Shown here one piece after another: positions 14,991-23,714 of a DNA stretch of 44,248 bases. The stretch covers positions 1 to 44,248 of the forward strand of contig JAJZPH010000012.1 in the NCBI GenBank assembly GCA_021811265.1, written 5' to 3'. The stretch is from a bacterium (GTDB taxonomy: Bacteria > Chlamydiota > Chlamydiia > Chlamydiales > SM23-39). The position numbers and the translations under genes are program-made. Positions within the stretch are counted from its first letter, which is position 1; the number at the start of each line of letters is the position of its first letter. The notes below the pieces were generated by a model. It made no database searches, was not told the DNA's origin, and was given only the letters and a program-made list of their open reading frames with translations.

Positions 14991-15428
14991 TTAGTCGGCT
15001 AATAATTGACATGCCAGATCTTTGGCTAACTTTGCATCAATGGGCATATTGAGTTTCATGATAGACTTCATTACAAGTCCAAGCTCCTTTTTTGTCTTGG
15101 CGCCTGACTCTTGAATGGCTTGCAGTACAATTTTTTTGGTCTCTTCAGCAGAGAGAACTTTAGGTAAAAATTCTTGAACGATCCTTAATTCGCCTTCTAA
15201 CCGCGTAACTATGTCAGGACGATTGGCCATTTTGGCTTGCTCAAGAGCTTCTTCGAGATTGCCGAAGTAAGTTTTAAATAATTTTATAACTTCTACATCT
15301 GGAAGATTTGCTCGTGCATCAACGGCTAAAATTTTTGATTTTAGCATGCGCAAAGTATCAAGCCGAAGGGAATTTCGACTTTTGATCGCTTCTTTAATAC
15401 CTGAGTTGATTTGTTCGATGAGCGTCAC
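14991..15428 (-). CDS. yqeY: GatB/YqeY domain protein
   Basis: A 145-residue stand-alone YqeY protein, the usual family length. It begins IEQINSGIKEAIKSRN and carries LDTLRMLKSKI, then EGELRIVQEFLPKVLS, then AKTKKELGLVMKSIM, all typical of the YqeY helical domain also found at the C-terminus of GatB. A role in tRNA-dependent amidation or tRNA binding has been proposed but is not established. It starts at ATG after AGGAG (minus strand). The gene is bracketed by two 167-bp MITE copies in the same orientation. Confidence 0.88.
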   Translation of the reverse strand: MTLIEQINSGIKEAIKSRNSLRLDTLRMLKSKILAVDARANLPDVEVIKLFKTYFGNLEEALEQAKMANRPDIVTRLEGELRIVQEFLPKVLSAEETKKIVLQAIQESGAKTKKELGLVMKSIMKLNMPIDAKLAKDLACQLLAD

Positions 15429-15502
15429 GTTATTCTCCTACTTTTGATTCTTACAAAAGACTAAATCAGTTTTGGGTTTTTTCCAATAAAAAGACCAGAG
15501 GG

Positions 15503-15669
15503 TATACACAAAGAACTTGGAAAATCGGTTTTTGAAGCTACGCGAAAATCCTCGCGGTTGAAAGATCGTAAGCTACCCAATATTAATGAAATATGGGGTA
15601 GCTTGCGATCTTTCAACCCCGAGTTTTTGGCGTGCTCCAGAAGCCGATTTTCCAAGTTCTTTGTGTATA
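15503..15669 (+). mobile_element. palindromic MITE, copy B (167 bp)
   Basis: Best-preserved copy: TATACACAAAGAACTTGG to CCAAGTTCTTTGTGTATA, exactly 167 bp like copy A and in the same orientation. The inner arms are GATCGTAAGCTACCC and GGGTAGCTTGCGATC. It has no coding capacity of its own, although translations of it generate spurious small proteins. Confidence 0.88.
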
Positions 15670-15791
15670 TCTACAAAGCGACAAATCCTCACTTTGTAGA
15701 TATCCTCTGGTCTCTGAAAAAAATATAACCCTGAAAAAAATAGGCCGTGTACTATCTTGGTAGGAAATTTGTTTTTATTTGTGTTTTTTCT

Positions 15792-16763
15792 ATGACTTTT
15801 GATCAGATAAATGCAGAGATGGCAAGAAAACAGGATCTTCTGAATGGCGTTTGGGCAGCTGTATTGACGCCAATGTATGCAAATTTGAGCTGCAACTACG
15901 AACAGCTGTCCGCTCATTGTTTTGATATGATCGCGAATGGCTGTGCTGGCGTTGTCCTATTCGGGACCACAGGAGAGGGCCCTTCTTTTTCTGTAGCAGA
16001 ACGGAAAGAAGCTCTTGAGAAGCTTGTTTCTTTGGGGTTCGATCCGAAAAAAATTATTTTGGGTAATGGAAGCTCTTGCATTTTAGACACTGTTGCATTG
16101 GCTCGAGAGACTTTGCGATACCATGCAACTTTTCTGGTTGCTCCTCCTTGTTATTATAAAAATGTATCTGATGATGGAGTCATCGCTTTTTATCGTGAGG
16201 TGATCCAAAGAGTAGCTGATCCAAAATTACGGATTCTTTTATACCATATTCCTCAGATGACCGGCGTTCCGATCTCTTTACAGGTAGTGCGATCTCTTTG
16301 TAGAGAATTTCCAGACATAGTCATTGGAATAAAAGAAAGCGAAGGCAATTTATCGCTGACTCGGAAGATATTAGAAGAACTTCCTCATTTTAAAGTTTTC
16401 GTGGCAAAGGGAACTCAGATTATCGAAGCGACACAGAGTGGAGGGGCTGGTGCCATTTGTGGGATGGCAAGTCTTTATCCTGAATTGATTTGTTCCCTGT
16501 ACCAACAGGGATTAAAAGCCAATGTCCCCAACCCCAAGATCTTAAGTGCAATTACCCAGGCTTTTGAGGGAATCCCTTTTATTCCTGCTGCAAAAGCCTT
16601 GATGGAAAAACGGCAAGGAGTTGTTTGGCATGCGGTTCGTCCCCCCCTGGCCCCTTTGCATGATGACCAAAAAAGGGCGTTCTTTTCAAATCTCGATGGT
16701 GGAGAGAGTTGTACTTTCTCCGTGACAGAATCCTATAATCAACCCCCGCTCACTGGTCCTTAA
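15792..16763 (+). CDS. dapA: dihydrodipicolinate synthase family protein (DapA-like)
   Basis: A TIM-barrel class I aldolase of the DapA/NanA family. GTTGEG near residues 57-62 binds the pyruvate carboxylate. Tyr in LLYHIPQMTG (near 150) and Lys near 181 in GIKESEGNL are the catalytic pair, the Lys forming the Schiff base. The conserved end RPPLAPL is present. DapA condenses pyruvate and aspartate semialdehyde on the way to diaminopimelate and lysine, which fits dapF 2 kb downstream, but sibling aldolases share these motifs. The start is uncertain (ATG 15792 or 15819). About 20 residues (ESCTFSVTESYNQPPLTGP) extend past the normal family end, perhaps from a frameshift or readthrough into old sequence. 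Confidence 0.78.
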   Translation: MTFDQINAEMARKQDLLNGVWAAVLTPMYANLSCNYEQLSAHCFDMIANGCAGVVLFGTTGEGPSFSVAERKEALEKLVSLGFDPKKIILGNGSSCILDTVALARETLRYHATFLVAPPCYYKNVSDDGVIAFYREVIQRVADPKLRILLYHIPQMTGVPISLQVVRSLCREFPDIVIGIKESEGNLSLTRKILEELPHFKVFVAKGTQIIEATQSGGAGAICGMASLYPELICSLYQQGLKANVPNPKILSAITQAFEGIPFIPAAKALMEKRQGVVWHAVRPPLAPLHDDQKRAFFSNLDGGESCTFSVTESYNQPPLTGP

Positions 16764-16812
16764 GATCATAGATGAGCATGGTGTCGATCTGGACAATGAG
16801 TGTGCTTTTTAT

Positions 16813-16842
16813 CAACTTTTTTGAGGTTTGTTAAAAAAGTTG
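16813..16842. terminator. AT-rich stem-loop, possible terminator
   Basis: CAACTTTTTT and AAAAAAGTTG form a perfect 10-bp stem with a 10-base loop, 50 bp after the DapA-like stop and 40 bp before the nitroreductase. The T-run is within the stem, so termination efficiency is doubtful. Confidence 0.35.
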
Positions 16843-16882
16843 CATTGTAGCTAAACATTTAAAAACACTAAAGAGGTGGCGG

Positions 16883-17446
16883 ATGGATTACAAAGAGCTT
16901 TTAAAAAATCGTAGATCTGTTAGAAATTACGCCGGTAGAAAAGTCCCTTTGGAAACCCTACATGAGATCATTCAAGAAACCTGTCTTGCTCCTAGTTCTT
17001 GTAATCGACAGCCTTGGCGCTTTATTCTCATCCAAGATGTACATTTGATAAAAAGACTTTCCGATGAGAATAAGAAGAATTGGCTTCTTGAAATTGAAAA
17101 AAACCAAAGTCCTTTCCTCGAGCAGTTTGAACCCTTGTTCAAAAACCCCGACTACAACATTTTTTACAACGCGTCTTCTCTAGTAATTATTTGTGGAGTT
17201 CAGGGTCCTTATGCTCATGAAGATTGTTCGCTTGCTGCGGCCTATTTTATGTTTGCTGCTACTGAAAGGCAGTTGGGTACGTGTTGGATTGCGTGGGGAG
17301 AAAAAATTCTCGATCCTCAACTTCGTGTAGAAATAGGCATTACTGATGATTTAGAGATTGTAGCTCCTCTCATCATTGGTTATCCCCAATCGGTTCCGCC
17401 TCTGCCAGAAAGAGAGTCCATCATACTGAAAGAAATTATTGGCTGA
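16883..17446 (+). CDS. nitroreductase family protein (187 aa)
   Basis: An FMN-dependent NAD(P)H oxidoreductase of the nitroreductase fold. RRSVRNYAGRKV at residues 10-21 and APSSCNRQPWRF near 37-48 contact FMN. ERQLGTCWIAWG is the C-terminal FMN segment, and IIGYPQ is the conserved end strand. Normal length. It starts at ATG with GAGGTGG upstream. The physiological substrate is unknown; the family reduces nitroaromatics, quinones or flavins. It sits between the DapA-like gene and cysteine synthase with no obvious pathway link. Confidence 0.85.
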   Translation: MDYKELLKNRRSVRNYAGRKVPLETLHEIIQETCLAPSSCNRQPWRFILIQDVHLIKRLSDENKKNWLLEIEKNQSPFLEQFEPLFKNPDYNIFYNASSLVIICGVQGPYAHEDCSLAAAYFMFAATERQLGTCWIAWGEKILDPQLRVEIGITDDLEIVAPLIIGYPQSVPPLPERESIILKEIIG

Positions 17447-17529
17447 CGGTTTTTCCTCATGCTTTGTTCTGCATGAGCTTATCTTAAGATCCACAGCAGA
17501 ATGTGCTTGTCGGGTCGTTAAAAATCGAT

Positions 17530-17718
17530 ATGCAAGAAGCACTGGCTTTTGTAGCAGAAGAAGGATGTGAGTTGGAAAAAATCAATATTTTACAAAAACG
17601 GTTTGGGCTTGATATAGGAGGGGTGACCCTTTTGGAAATTTATTGGGTATTACAGAAAACTTTTACCCGAGTTTTGCACATTCGGAGGGAGGCGCACATT
17701 GTCGCAATCAGCATTTAA
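17530..17718 (+). CDS. possible small protein upstream of cysteine synthase (62 aa)
   Basis: An open frame with ATG 17530 (or GTG 17503) that overlaps the cysteine synthase start by 20 bp. The product begins MQEALAFVAEEGCELEKINI and is otherwise unrecognised. No good ribosome binding site is present for either start. It may be a real small gene translationally coupled to the synthase or a chance frame. Confidence 0.25.
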   Translation: MQEALAFVAEEGCELEKINILQKRFGLDIGGVTLLEIYWVLQKTFTRVLHIRREAHIVAISI

Positions 17719-18643
17719 AACATTACTAGAATGTATTGGCAATACTCCTCTTGTACAATTGGATATGGAGTGTAACCCCAGGATATTGGCAAAACTGGAA
17801 TTTTGCAATCCAGGTGGCAGCATTAAGGATCGAGCTGCCTTATTTATGATCGAACAAGCAGAGCGCTCGGGAGAGCTACTGCCTGGAGGAACCATTGTAG
17901 AAGCCTCTTCGGGAAATCAGGGGATTGCAATTGCAATGATTGGATCTTTGAAGGGATATAGGGTGATTATTACTCTGCCTGAGCGAACAGCAGAAGAAAA
18001 AATTGCTGTCTTGCGTGCCTATGGTGCCGAGGTCCATATTTGTCCTAATACCGACCGCCATGAGGATCCGCGAGGATATCATGCACGCGCAGAACAAATT
18101 GTGCGGCAGATTCCAGGAGCATTTATGCCCAATCAATATTACAATAAAAATAATGCACTGGCTCATTACGTTTCGACAGGACCGGAAGTCTGGCGACAAA
18201 CGGGCGGTTTTTTGACCCATTTTATCGCCGGGGCCGGAACCTGTGGAACCATTTCTGGAGTGGGCCGCTATTTAAAAGAACAAAATCCAAGCATTCGGGT
18301 CATCGGTGTGGATGCGGCCACTTCTATGTATTCATCGCAAGAACCTAAGGCGTATCAAGCCGAAGGAATTGGAATCGACATGATCAGCGATGTTTTTGAT
18401 CAGTCTGTCGTGGACGAGATCATTCCCATTACCGATGCAGATGCTTTTTCTATGACGCAAACTTTAGCAAAAAAGCATGGACTGCTCGTGGGAATTAGTA
18501 GTGGCGCTGTCATGCATGTGACCTTGCAATATGCGCAAAAGCTTTCGCAGAGGGATGTCATTGTTGTGATTTTAGCAGATTCGGGCCGTAATTACTTGAG
18601 CAAGGTGTTTTCTTCTAAACCCAAGCAAGAGAAAAATTTTTAA
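17699..18643 (+). CDS. cysteine synthase / PLP-dependent beta-replacing enzyme (314 aa)
   Basis: A fold-type II PLP enzyme of the CysK/CysM/cystathionine beta-synthase family. IGNTPLVQL at the N-terminus, Lys in NPGGSIKDRAA (PLP Schiff base), SSGNQGIAIA (substrate loop), GTCGTISGVGRYLKE (phosphate cradle) and GISSGA are all present. NQYYNKNNALAHY resembles the CBS-like branch, so O-acetylserine sulfhydrylase or a CBS-type reaction are both possible. It starts at TTG, backed by GGAGGGAGG upstream. There are no regulatory CBS domains. It ends directly before dapF, suggesting co-transcription. Confidence 0.85.
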   Translation: MSQSAFKTLLECIGNTPLVQLDMECNPRILAKLEFCNPGGSIKDRAALFMIEQAERSGELLPGGTIVEASSGNQGIAIAMIGSLKGYRVIITLPERTAEEKIAVLRAYGAEVHICPNTDRHEDPRGYHARAEQIVRQIPGAFMPNQYYNKNNALAHYVSTGPEVWRQTGGFLTHFIAGAGTCGTISGVGRYLKEQNPSIRVIGVDAATSMYSSQEPKAYQAEGIGIDMISDVFDQSVVDEIIPITDADAFSMTQTLAKKHGLLVGISSGAVMHVTLQYAQKLSQRDVIVVILADSGRNYLSKVFSSKPKQEKNF

Positions 18644-19483
18644 GTGGATATGATGCAGCAGTTTGTTAAATATCAATCTTTTGGAAACGATTTTATTCTT
18701 TTGGATTTCATAAATCAATCGAACGAGTCGATTGAAGGTGTAATCCACAATGCCCATTGGAGTTCCAGGATTGCGCAATGGTGTGATAGACACAGGGGAA
18801 TTGGTGCCGACGGCGTTTTGATTCTTAAAAAAAACTCAGAAGATGTGCATGAAATGCACGTTTTTAATGCTGATGGATCCTCTGCAGAAATTTGTCTCAA
18901 TGGAATGCGTTGTTGCGTGCGGCACCTTTATTTGCAAAATCCAGGGAAGCAGGTATTTCAGATCCAATCAGTCAAACAAGTAGTTCGTAATCAGGTTGAT
19001 CGATCACAAGGACCTTTTCACATCATCACAAATGTTCCTTTTGTTCGATATGAACGGATGGTAACAATTGCAACTCAAGAAGGCGATTTTACTGGTCATT
19101 GCGTAGATGTAGGAAATCCTCATTTCATCGTCTTTGCAGAAAAAGAGGTTGGTTGGCTTTCTGAGTATGGTTCGTTAATCGAGAAACATCCACTCTTTCC
19201 TCGCAAAACGAATGTTGCATTCGTATGGCAAGAGAGCCAAGATGAATTCCAAAGAAGGTTTCGAGTCCTTTTTTATGAAAGAGGATGTGGTATGACGCTT
19301 GCGTGTAGCAGTGGTGCTGCAGCAGTTATAAAGGCATTGTATCAGTTAGGAACCATCAAAAAAGAAGAGTGCATTCGTTTAGCTATGCAGGGTGGTATCC
19401 TACAATGCATGATGGAACCGCAAGAAGACATTGTGTTGATGGGCGATGCGCACCGCGTTTTTTCTGGGACACTAGAAAATTAG
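18644..19483 (+). CDS. dapF: diaminopimelate epimerase
   Basis: Cofactor-independent racemase converting LL- to meso-diaminopimelate for peptidoglycan and lysine. [15 protein letters not shown] opens the N-terminal domain. Cys in [10 protein letters not shown] and Cys in [13 protein letters not shown] are the paired catalytic thiols. GIGADGV, FNADGS and VDVGNPHF are further family motifs. 279 residues is the usual size. The start is GTG 18644, immediately after the preceding stop, with ATG 18650 as an alternative. It ends convergently, overlapping the release-factor-like gene by 4 bp. Diaminopimelate enzymes are retained in chlamydiae. Confidence 0.93.
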   Translation: MDMMQQFVKYQSFGNDFILLDFINQSNESIEGVIHNAHWSSRIAQWCDRHRGIGADGVLILKKNSEDVHEMHVFNADGSSAEICLNGMRCCVRHLYLQNPGKQVFQIQSVKQVVRNQVDRSQGPFHIITNVPFVRYERMVTIATQEGDFTGHCVDVGNPHFIVFAEKEVGWLSEYGSLIEKHPLFPRKTNVAFVWQESQDEFQRRFRVLFYERGCGMTLACSSGAAAVIKALYQLGTIKKEECIRLAMQGGILQCMMEPQEDIVLMGDAHRVFSGTLEN

Positions 19484-19839
19484 AAGTCGTGGCTTTGTGA
19501 CGGTGGGCGTCGGTATTGCTTTTTTTTACTCTCTTTTGTTTTTTTGAGTCTGTTTTTAAGAATAACCGACTTGGGAATGTGAGTTGCAATCCGCTTTGGT
19601 TTTCTATAATTTCTTTTCGCCACTTCCTTTCGCAATTTTGCAAGGCAGTCCATCTTGTTTAGGTATTGGCTTCTTTCTTTTTGGCTAGAAACAGTAATTC
19701 CTGTGGGAAGATGCGTGAGGCGGACGGCGCTGTCAGTAACGTTGACGTGCTGACCCCCACTGCCTCTTGCCCGACAGACAGTGATCTTGCATTCTGCAAG
19801 TATATCCTCATCGAGAAGGGGAAGTGTGATTTTACCCAT
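19480..19839 (-). CDS. peptide chain release factor-like protein (RF-1 domain only, 119 aa)
   Basis: Only the catalytic domain of a class I release factor, with GGQ at residues 28-30 in [20 protein letters not shown] and then THLPTGITV and [10 protein letters not shown]. The codon-recognition domains are absent. The C-terminus is rich in Lys and Arg ([14 protein letters not shown]), as in ArfB/YaeJ-type proteins that rescue stalled ribosomes by hydrolysing peptidyl-tRNA. A rescue role is therefore likely, but RF-H-type proteins also fit. ATG start with weak ribosome binding site. Convergent with dapF. Confidence 0.85.
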   Translation of the reverse strand: MGKITLPLLDEDILAECKITVCRARGSGGQHVNVTDSAVRLTHLPTGITVSSQKERSQYLNKMDCLAKLRKEVAKRNYRKPKRIATHIPKSVILKNRLKKTKESKKKQYRRPPSQSHDF

Positions 19840-19986
19840 GATTTTTTACTTTGATGGCACGATTCATTGTATATGCCACTATCTCTTTTTTCTCTACAGC
19901 TCTTAGCAGAATCTCTCGAAGAATTTGACACAAAAATGAAAACTGGGTAGTGAAAGAAACAAGAGGATCAAAAAAAGAGTGCACGA

Positions 19987-22098
19987 GTGAAATATGTCTG
20001 TCCCATGCATCCACAGATTTCCCAAACAGATCCGGGAGGATGTCCCTTATGCGGCATGCGATTGGAAATGCAAAAAGAAGAACAAGAGGGTCATAGACCT
20101 ACCAGAATCACCACCCACGCACAGATGTTGCAGGACTTTAAGAGGCGTTTTTGGATCTCTCTTTTGCTGACCATCCCGATTCTGCTGCTTTCTCCGATGA
20201 TTCGAGATCTGTTTGCTCTTGAAGCAATTCTCTCTGTTCGCAAGGATCTCTACCTTCTGTTTCTCTTTTCTTCGGTCATTTTTTTCTATGGTGGCAAGCC
20301 ATTTCTCATAGGACTTTATAAAGAACTGCAAGCCAAAAGTCCTGGAATGATGACCCTTATTGGACTTGCGATCAGTACGGCCTATATTTATAGCTCTTGT
20401 GTCGTCTTTGGGTTTAGCGGTACCTTTTTCTTTTGGGAGCTTGCAACTCTGATCGATATCATGCTTTTGGGTCATTGGATAGAGATGCAATCCCTACTTG
20501 GTGCAGGAAGGGCATTGGAAGCAATGGTACAGTTGTTGCCCTCTGTTGCACACAAACTTGAGAAGGGGGGTGTGATCCGGGAAGTTCGTCTTGAAGAGCT
20601 GGTTTTTGGCGATCGTGTTTTGGTAAAGCCTGGAGAAAAGGTTCCAGCAGATGGGGTTGTTCTCGAGGGCAAGAGCAGTATCGATGAATCGATGCTTACA
20701 GGAGAGTCTTTACCTGTACGAAAAGAAAAGAAGAGTTTGGTCATTGGGGGATCTGTGAATGGCGAGGGATCTCTTGTCGTGCAGATAGAAAAAATGGGAA
20801 AGGAGAGCTTCTTGTCCCAAGTGATTGCAATGGTAAAAGATGCGCAAGCAAGTAGATCGAAAACCCAAGATCTGGCCAATAGGGCAGCTGTCTGGTTGAC
20901 CTTGCTTGCCATTGGAGGAGGCCTCTTCACTTTTTTCACATGGCTTTTATTTACCGACAAGGAGGTCGGATTTGCCATTGAGAGAAGCGTTACGGTAATG
21001 GTGATTGCTTGTCCCCATGCCCTTGGCCTTGCAATCCCTCTTGTTGTTGCAGTTTCTACAGCTCTTGCAGCTCATGGTGGCTTATTGATTCGTAACCGCA
21101 TAGCCTTTGAATCTGCACGCAATATGCAGGCGGTTGTTTTTGATAAGACAGGAACTCTTACCCAAGGACGATTTGGGATCACCGATATTCTTCTCTTTAA
21201 AAATTCCCAGTGGGCGCAAGAAGAGTTGCTCAACTATGCAGGCTCTTTAGAAGTGCATTCAGAACACCCCATTGCGCAAGCAATTGCAAGTAAGAGCTCG
21301 GCGCATTGGAGAGTAGAAGAGTTCGCAGCCATTCCAGGAATTGGCGCAGAAGGAAAAATCCAGGGTAAAAAGATCAAGGTGGTAAGTCCCTTCTATCTGA
21401 GAGAAAAAAATATAAAAATAGACGATGCACTTCTGGCTCCATGGAACGTACAGGGCAAGACTGTTGTTTTCGTATTGATAGACGATCAAGTGCAAGGTGC
21501 AATCGCGCTTTCTGATCTGGTGCGCGAGGAGTCTAAAGAGGCGGTTTTTAAGCTAAAAAAAATGGGGATACAATGCATGATGCTTACGGGAGACAATCCA
21601 CTTGTTGGAAAATGGGTGGCAGACCAGTTACTGCTCGACGACTATTTTGCCGAAGTGCGGCCCCAGGAAAAAGCGGAAAAAATTAAGAAAATTCAGTCGA
21701 GAGGAATCACTGTTGCCATGGTAGGGGATGGGGTTAATGATGCTCCCGCTTTGGCCCAAGCAGATATTGGCATTGCCATTGGTGCGGGAACAGATATTGC
21801 GATTGAAGCCGCAGATATCATTCTGGTCAAAAACAACCCTTTAGATGTTGTAGACCTTATCTCCTTGGCAAAAAGCACCTATCGTAAGATGGTCCAAAAT
21901 CTTTTTTGGGCCGTAGGCTATAATGCAATTGCCATCCCTCTTGCAGCCGGAGCTCTCTACCATTTTGACATTCTACTATCTCCCGCGCTCGGAGCTGTCT
22001 TTATGTCCGTTAGTACAATCATTTGTGCAATCAATGCCAAGCTGTTAAAGATCAAAAAATTCCCTCTTCAAAAACCCACGCACGGCATTCTACCTTAG
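19987..22098 (+). CDS. heavy-metal (copper) translocating P1B-type ATPase, CopB-like
   Basis: A 703-residue metal exporter. Residues 1-27 form a small Cys-rich heavy-metal-binding domain (YVCPMHP, then CPLCGM) in place of the usual CxxC ferredoxin-like domain. Further motifs are TGES near residue 239, CPH near 341 in VIACPHALGLAIPL, DKTGT near 386 (phosphorylated Asp), SEHP as the nucleotide-domain His, and GDGVNDAPALA near 580. CPH in the sixth helix rather than CPC marks the CopB (P1B-3) branch, so Cu2+/Cu+ or Ag+ export is expected. The start is GTG 19987. It stands alone with no visible copper regulator. A MITE right end sits 17 bp after its stop. Confidence 0.9.
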   Translation: MKYVCPMHPQISQTDPGGCPLCGMRLEMQKEEQEGHRPTRITTHAQMLQDFKRRFWISLLLTIPILLLSPMIRDLFALEAILSVRKDLYLLFLFSSVIFFYGGKPFLIGLYKELQAKSPGMMTLIGLAISTAYIYSSCVVFGFSGTFFFWELATLIDIMLLGHWIEMQSLLGAGRALEAMVQLLPSVAHKLEKGGVIREVRLEELVFGDRVLVKPGEKVPADGVVLEGKSSIDESMLTGESLPVRKEKKSLVIGGSVNGEGSLVVQIEKMGKESFLSQVIAMVKDAQASRSKTQDLANRAAVWLTLLAIGGGLFTFFTWLLFTDKEVGFAIERSVTVMVIACPHALGLAIPLVVAVSTALAAHGGLLIRNRIAFESARNMQAVVFDKTGTLTQGRFGITDILLFKNSQWAQEELLNYAGSLEVHSEHPIAQAIASKSSAHWRVEEFAAIPGIGAEGKIQGKKIKVVSPFYLREKNIKIDDALLAPWNVQGKTVVFVLIDDQVQGAIALSDLVREESKEAVFKLKKMGIQCMMLTGDNPLVGKWVADQLLLDDYFAEVRPQEKAEKIKKIQSRGITVAMVGDGVNDAPALAQADIGIAIGAGTDIAIEAADIILVKNNPLDVVDLISLAKSTYRKMVQNLFWAVGYNAIAIPLAAGALYHFDILLSPALGAVFMSVSTIICAINAKLLKIKKFPLQKPTHGILP

Positions 22099-22115
22099 CT
22101 TATGCCCAAGTTCTT

Positions 22116-22133
22116 TGTGTATAAAATGCGACA
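22116..22133 (+). repeat. MITE terminal repeat, solo right end
   Basis: CCAAGTTCTTTGTGTATA is an exact MITE right end with no other part of the element attached. It lies right behind the stop of the copper ATPase. Confidence 0.75.
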
Positions 22134-22238
22134 GTTATGGAAGTGATTGACGTCTAACCATGCAATCGAAGCGAAAATCATCCTTGCAACTTATCGATTT
22201 GCATGAAAGAATAATTTTGATAAGGCTGTGGGGTGTTT

Positions 22239-22586
22239 ATGATGGGTCTTGAGATAGTAGTAGAAGAGAGAGGAAAGCAGGTGATTCTTCGACTCGAAGG
22301 AAGAGTGGATGCGACCACTTCTCCTATTTTGGAAAAGAGGATACAAAGCCTGATCCAAGAAAGCCACAAGGAACAGATCTTAGATTTTTCCAAGGTAGAT
22401 TACTTGAGCAGCGCAGGCCTCAGGGTTCTTATTTCTGCGACAAAGAAGTTAAAAGTGTTGCAAGGACGCCTGGTGCTTTTTTCAGTTCAGGAAGAGGTTT
22501 TGGAAATTATCAAAATGGCAGGCTTTGAGCGCATTTTGACACTTTGTTCCCTAGAACAGGATGCTCTTAAACTCTTTCAAACATAA
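22239..22586 (+). CDS. rsbV: STAS-domain anti-sigma factor antagonist (RsbV-like)
   Basis: A single STAS domain of about 115 residues. The strand-rich N-terminus (VILRLEGRVDATTSPILEKR) is followed by LDFSKVDYLSSAGLRVLISA, which contains the Ser pair that is the phosphorylation site in anti-anti-sigma factors, then LVLFSVQEEVLEIIKMAG. It would bind an RsbW-type kinase in the sigma-factor partner switch. ATG 22239, with ATG 22242 and GTG 22233 as alternatives. miaA begins 2 bp after its stop, so they are coupled. As I recall, the same pair is adjacent in Chlamydia. Confidence 0.87.
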   Translation: MMGLEIVVEERGKQVILRLEGRVDATTSPILEKRIQSLIQESHKEQILDFSKVDYLSSAGLRVLISATKKLKVLQGRLVLFSVQEEVLEIIKMAGFERILTLCSLEQDALKLFQT

Positions 22587-22588
22587 TT

Positions 22589-23620
22589 GTGACAGCACAG
22601 AAAAATTATCAGCAATTCGATCCCTGGAGTATCATTGCTCCAACTCACCGTCCCAAAAGAGAGGAACTCCTTTCTTCTTTGAAGAAGAAGCGCGTAATCG
22701 TGATCAGTGGCCCCACAGGAGTGGGAAAGAGCCAGATGGCTCTTTCTATCGCCCAGGCGATTGGTGGAGAGATTCTTTCGGCAGATTCCATGCAGATATA
22801 CCGTGGGATGGACATCGGGACGGCAAAGCCCTCACAGCAAGAGAGAACGCTTGTTCCTCACCATTTAATCGATATTCGCGAGATCAGCGAGAGTTTTAAT
22901 GCTGTCGACTTCTATTACGAAGCTATGAAATGCTGTCGGGAGATTTTGCAGCGGGAAAAGGTCCCCATTGTTGTTGGAGGGACCGGTTTTTATTTGCGCG
23001 TTTTTTTATATGGCCCTCCCCAAGGCCCTGCTTCGATTCCCGAAGTGCGCAAACAGCTGCAAGATCGTATGGAAACTTTTGGTTGCGAAGCTTTATATGA
23101 ACGCTTGCAAATGCTCGATCCCGAATATGCGAAGAAAATTACAGAACACGATCGTCATAAGATTATTCGTGCGCTTGAGATCATTGCCATTTTAGGACAG
23201 CCCGTCAGCTCCTATCCACCTCCCGAAGAAAAACCCCATATGGAGTTTGATTGCCGTTGCTGGTTTCTCTATATGCAAAGAGAAAAGCTCTACCATAAGG
23301 TAGAAAGCAGGTGCGATGAGATGGTCGCAAAGGGGTTGATAGAAGAGGTAAGACAGTTGCGAGAGAAAGGGCTTGCGCACAACTCTTCTGCCTCAAGTGC
23401 TATTGGTTATCGACAGGCCCTGGAATTTTTACAAACAAACGAGAGAGCAGAAGAGTATACTCATTTTTTAGAGAAGTTCAAAAGAGCGTCGCGCCGCTAT
23501 GTGAAAAGGCAGTTTACCTGGTTTAGAAAAGAACCTCTGTTTCGCTGGATCGATCTTGAAGAACTAGGGCCCGAGAAAGCAAGAGAATTCATTCTACAAG
23601 ATTACGAACAGGGCTGGTGA
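22589..23620 (+). CDS. miaA: tRNA dimethylallyltransferase
   Basis: Adds the dimethylallyl group to A37 of tRNAs that read UNN codons. P-loop GPTGVGKS at residues 41-48, the DSMQIYRGMDIGTAKP segment that binds tRNA and phosphate, HHLIDI, the VGGTGFYLR motif and a C-terminal RRYVKRQFTWFRK. 343 residues, with an N-terminal extension of about 30 residues relative to many MiaA proteins. The start is GTG 22589, 2 bp after the STAS gene. An earlier TTG or ATG is not available without overlapping it more. Confidence 0.93.
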   Translation: MTAQKNYQQFDPWSIIAPTHRPKREELLSSLKKKRVIVISGPTGVGKSQMALSIAQAIGGEILSADSMQIYRGMDIGTAKPSQQERTLVPHHLIDIREISESFNAVDFYYEAMKCCREILQREKVPIVVGGTGFYLRVFLYGPPQGPASIPEVRKQLQDRMETFGCEALYERLQMLDPEYAKKITEHDRHKIIRALEIIAILGQPVSSYPPPEEKPHMEFDCRCWFLYMQREKLYHKVESRCDEMVAKGLIEEVRQLREKGLAHNSSASSAIGYRQALEFLQTNERAEEYTHFLEKFKRASRRYVKRQFTWFRKEPLFRWIDLEELGPEKAREFILQDYEQGW

Positions 23621-23714
23621 TGCTCTCTTTTTGAGGAAAAGTTCTTCCCAGAAAAAGCTTTTTGTCTATAATGTTTCTTTTCTTCTTTGTTTTCTTTAAC
23701 CAGACTGGGATCTA

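Noticed and set aside
15461-15655. Small open frames across MITE copies (for example minus-strand products beginning MENRFLEHAKNSGLKDRK)
   Set aside because: They are translations of the 167-bp MITE hairpin. They recur with each copy and have no ribosome binding sites, so they are not genes.
19832-20014. Minus-strand 60-residue frame between the release-factor-like gene and the copper ATPase
   Set aside because: It overlaps the starts of both neighbours and has no recognisable product or start signal.
22159-22205. Stem-loop (CATGCAATCGA / TCGATTTGCATG) between the copper ATPase and the STAS gene
   Set aside because: One bulge, a long loop and no T-run after it on either strand; too weak to call a terminator or regulatory element.
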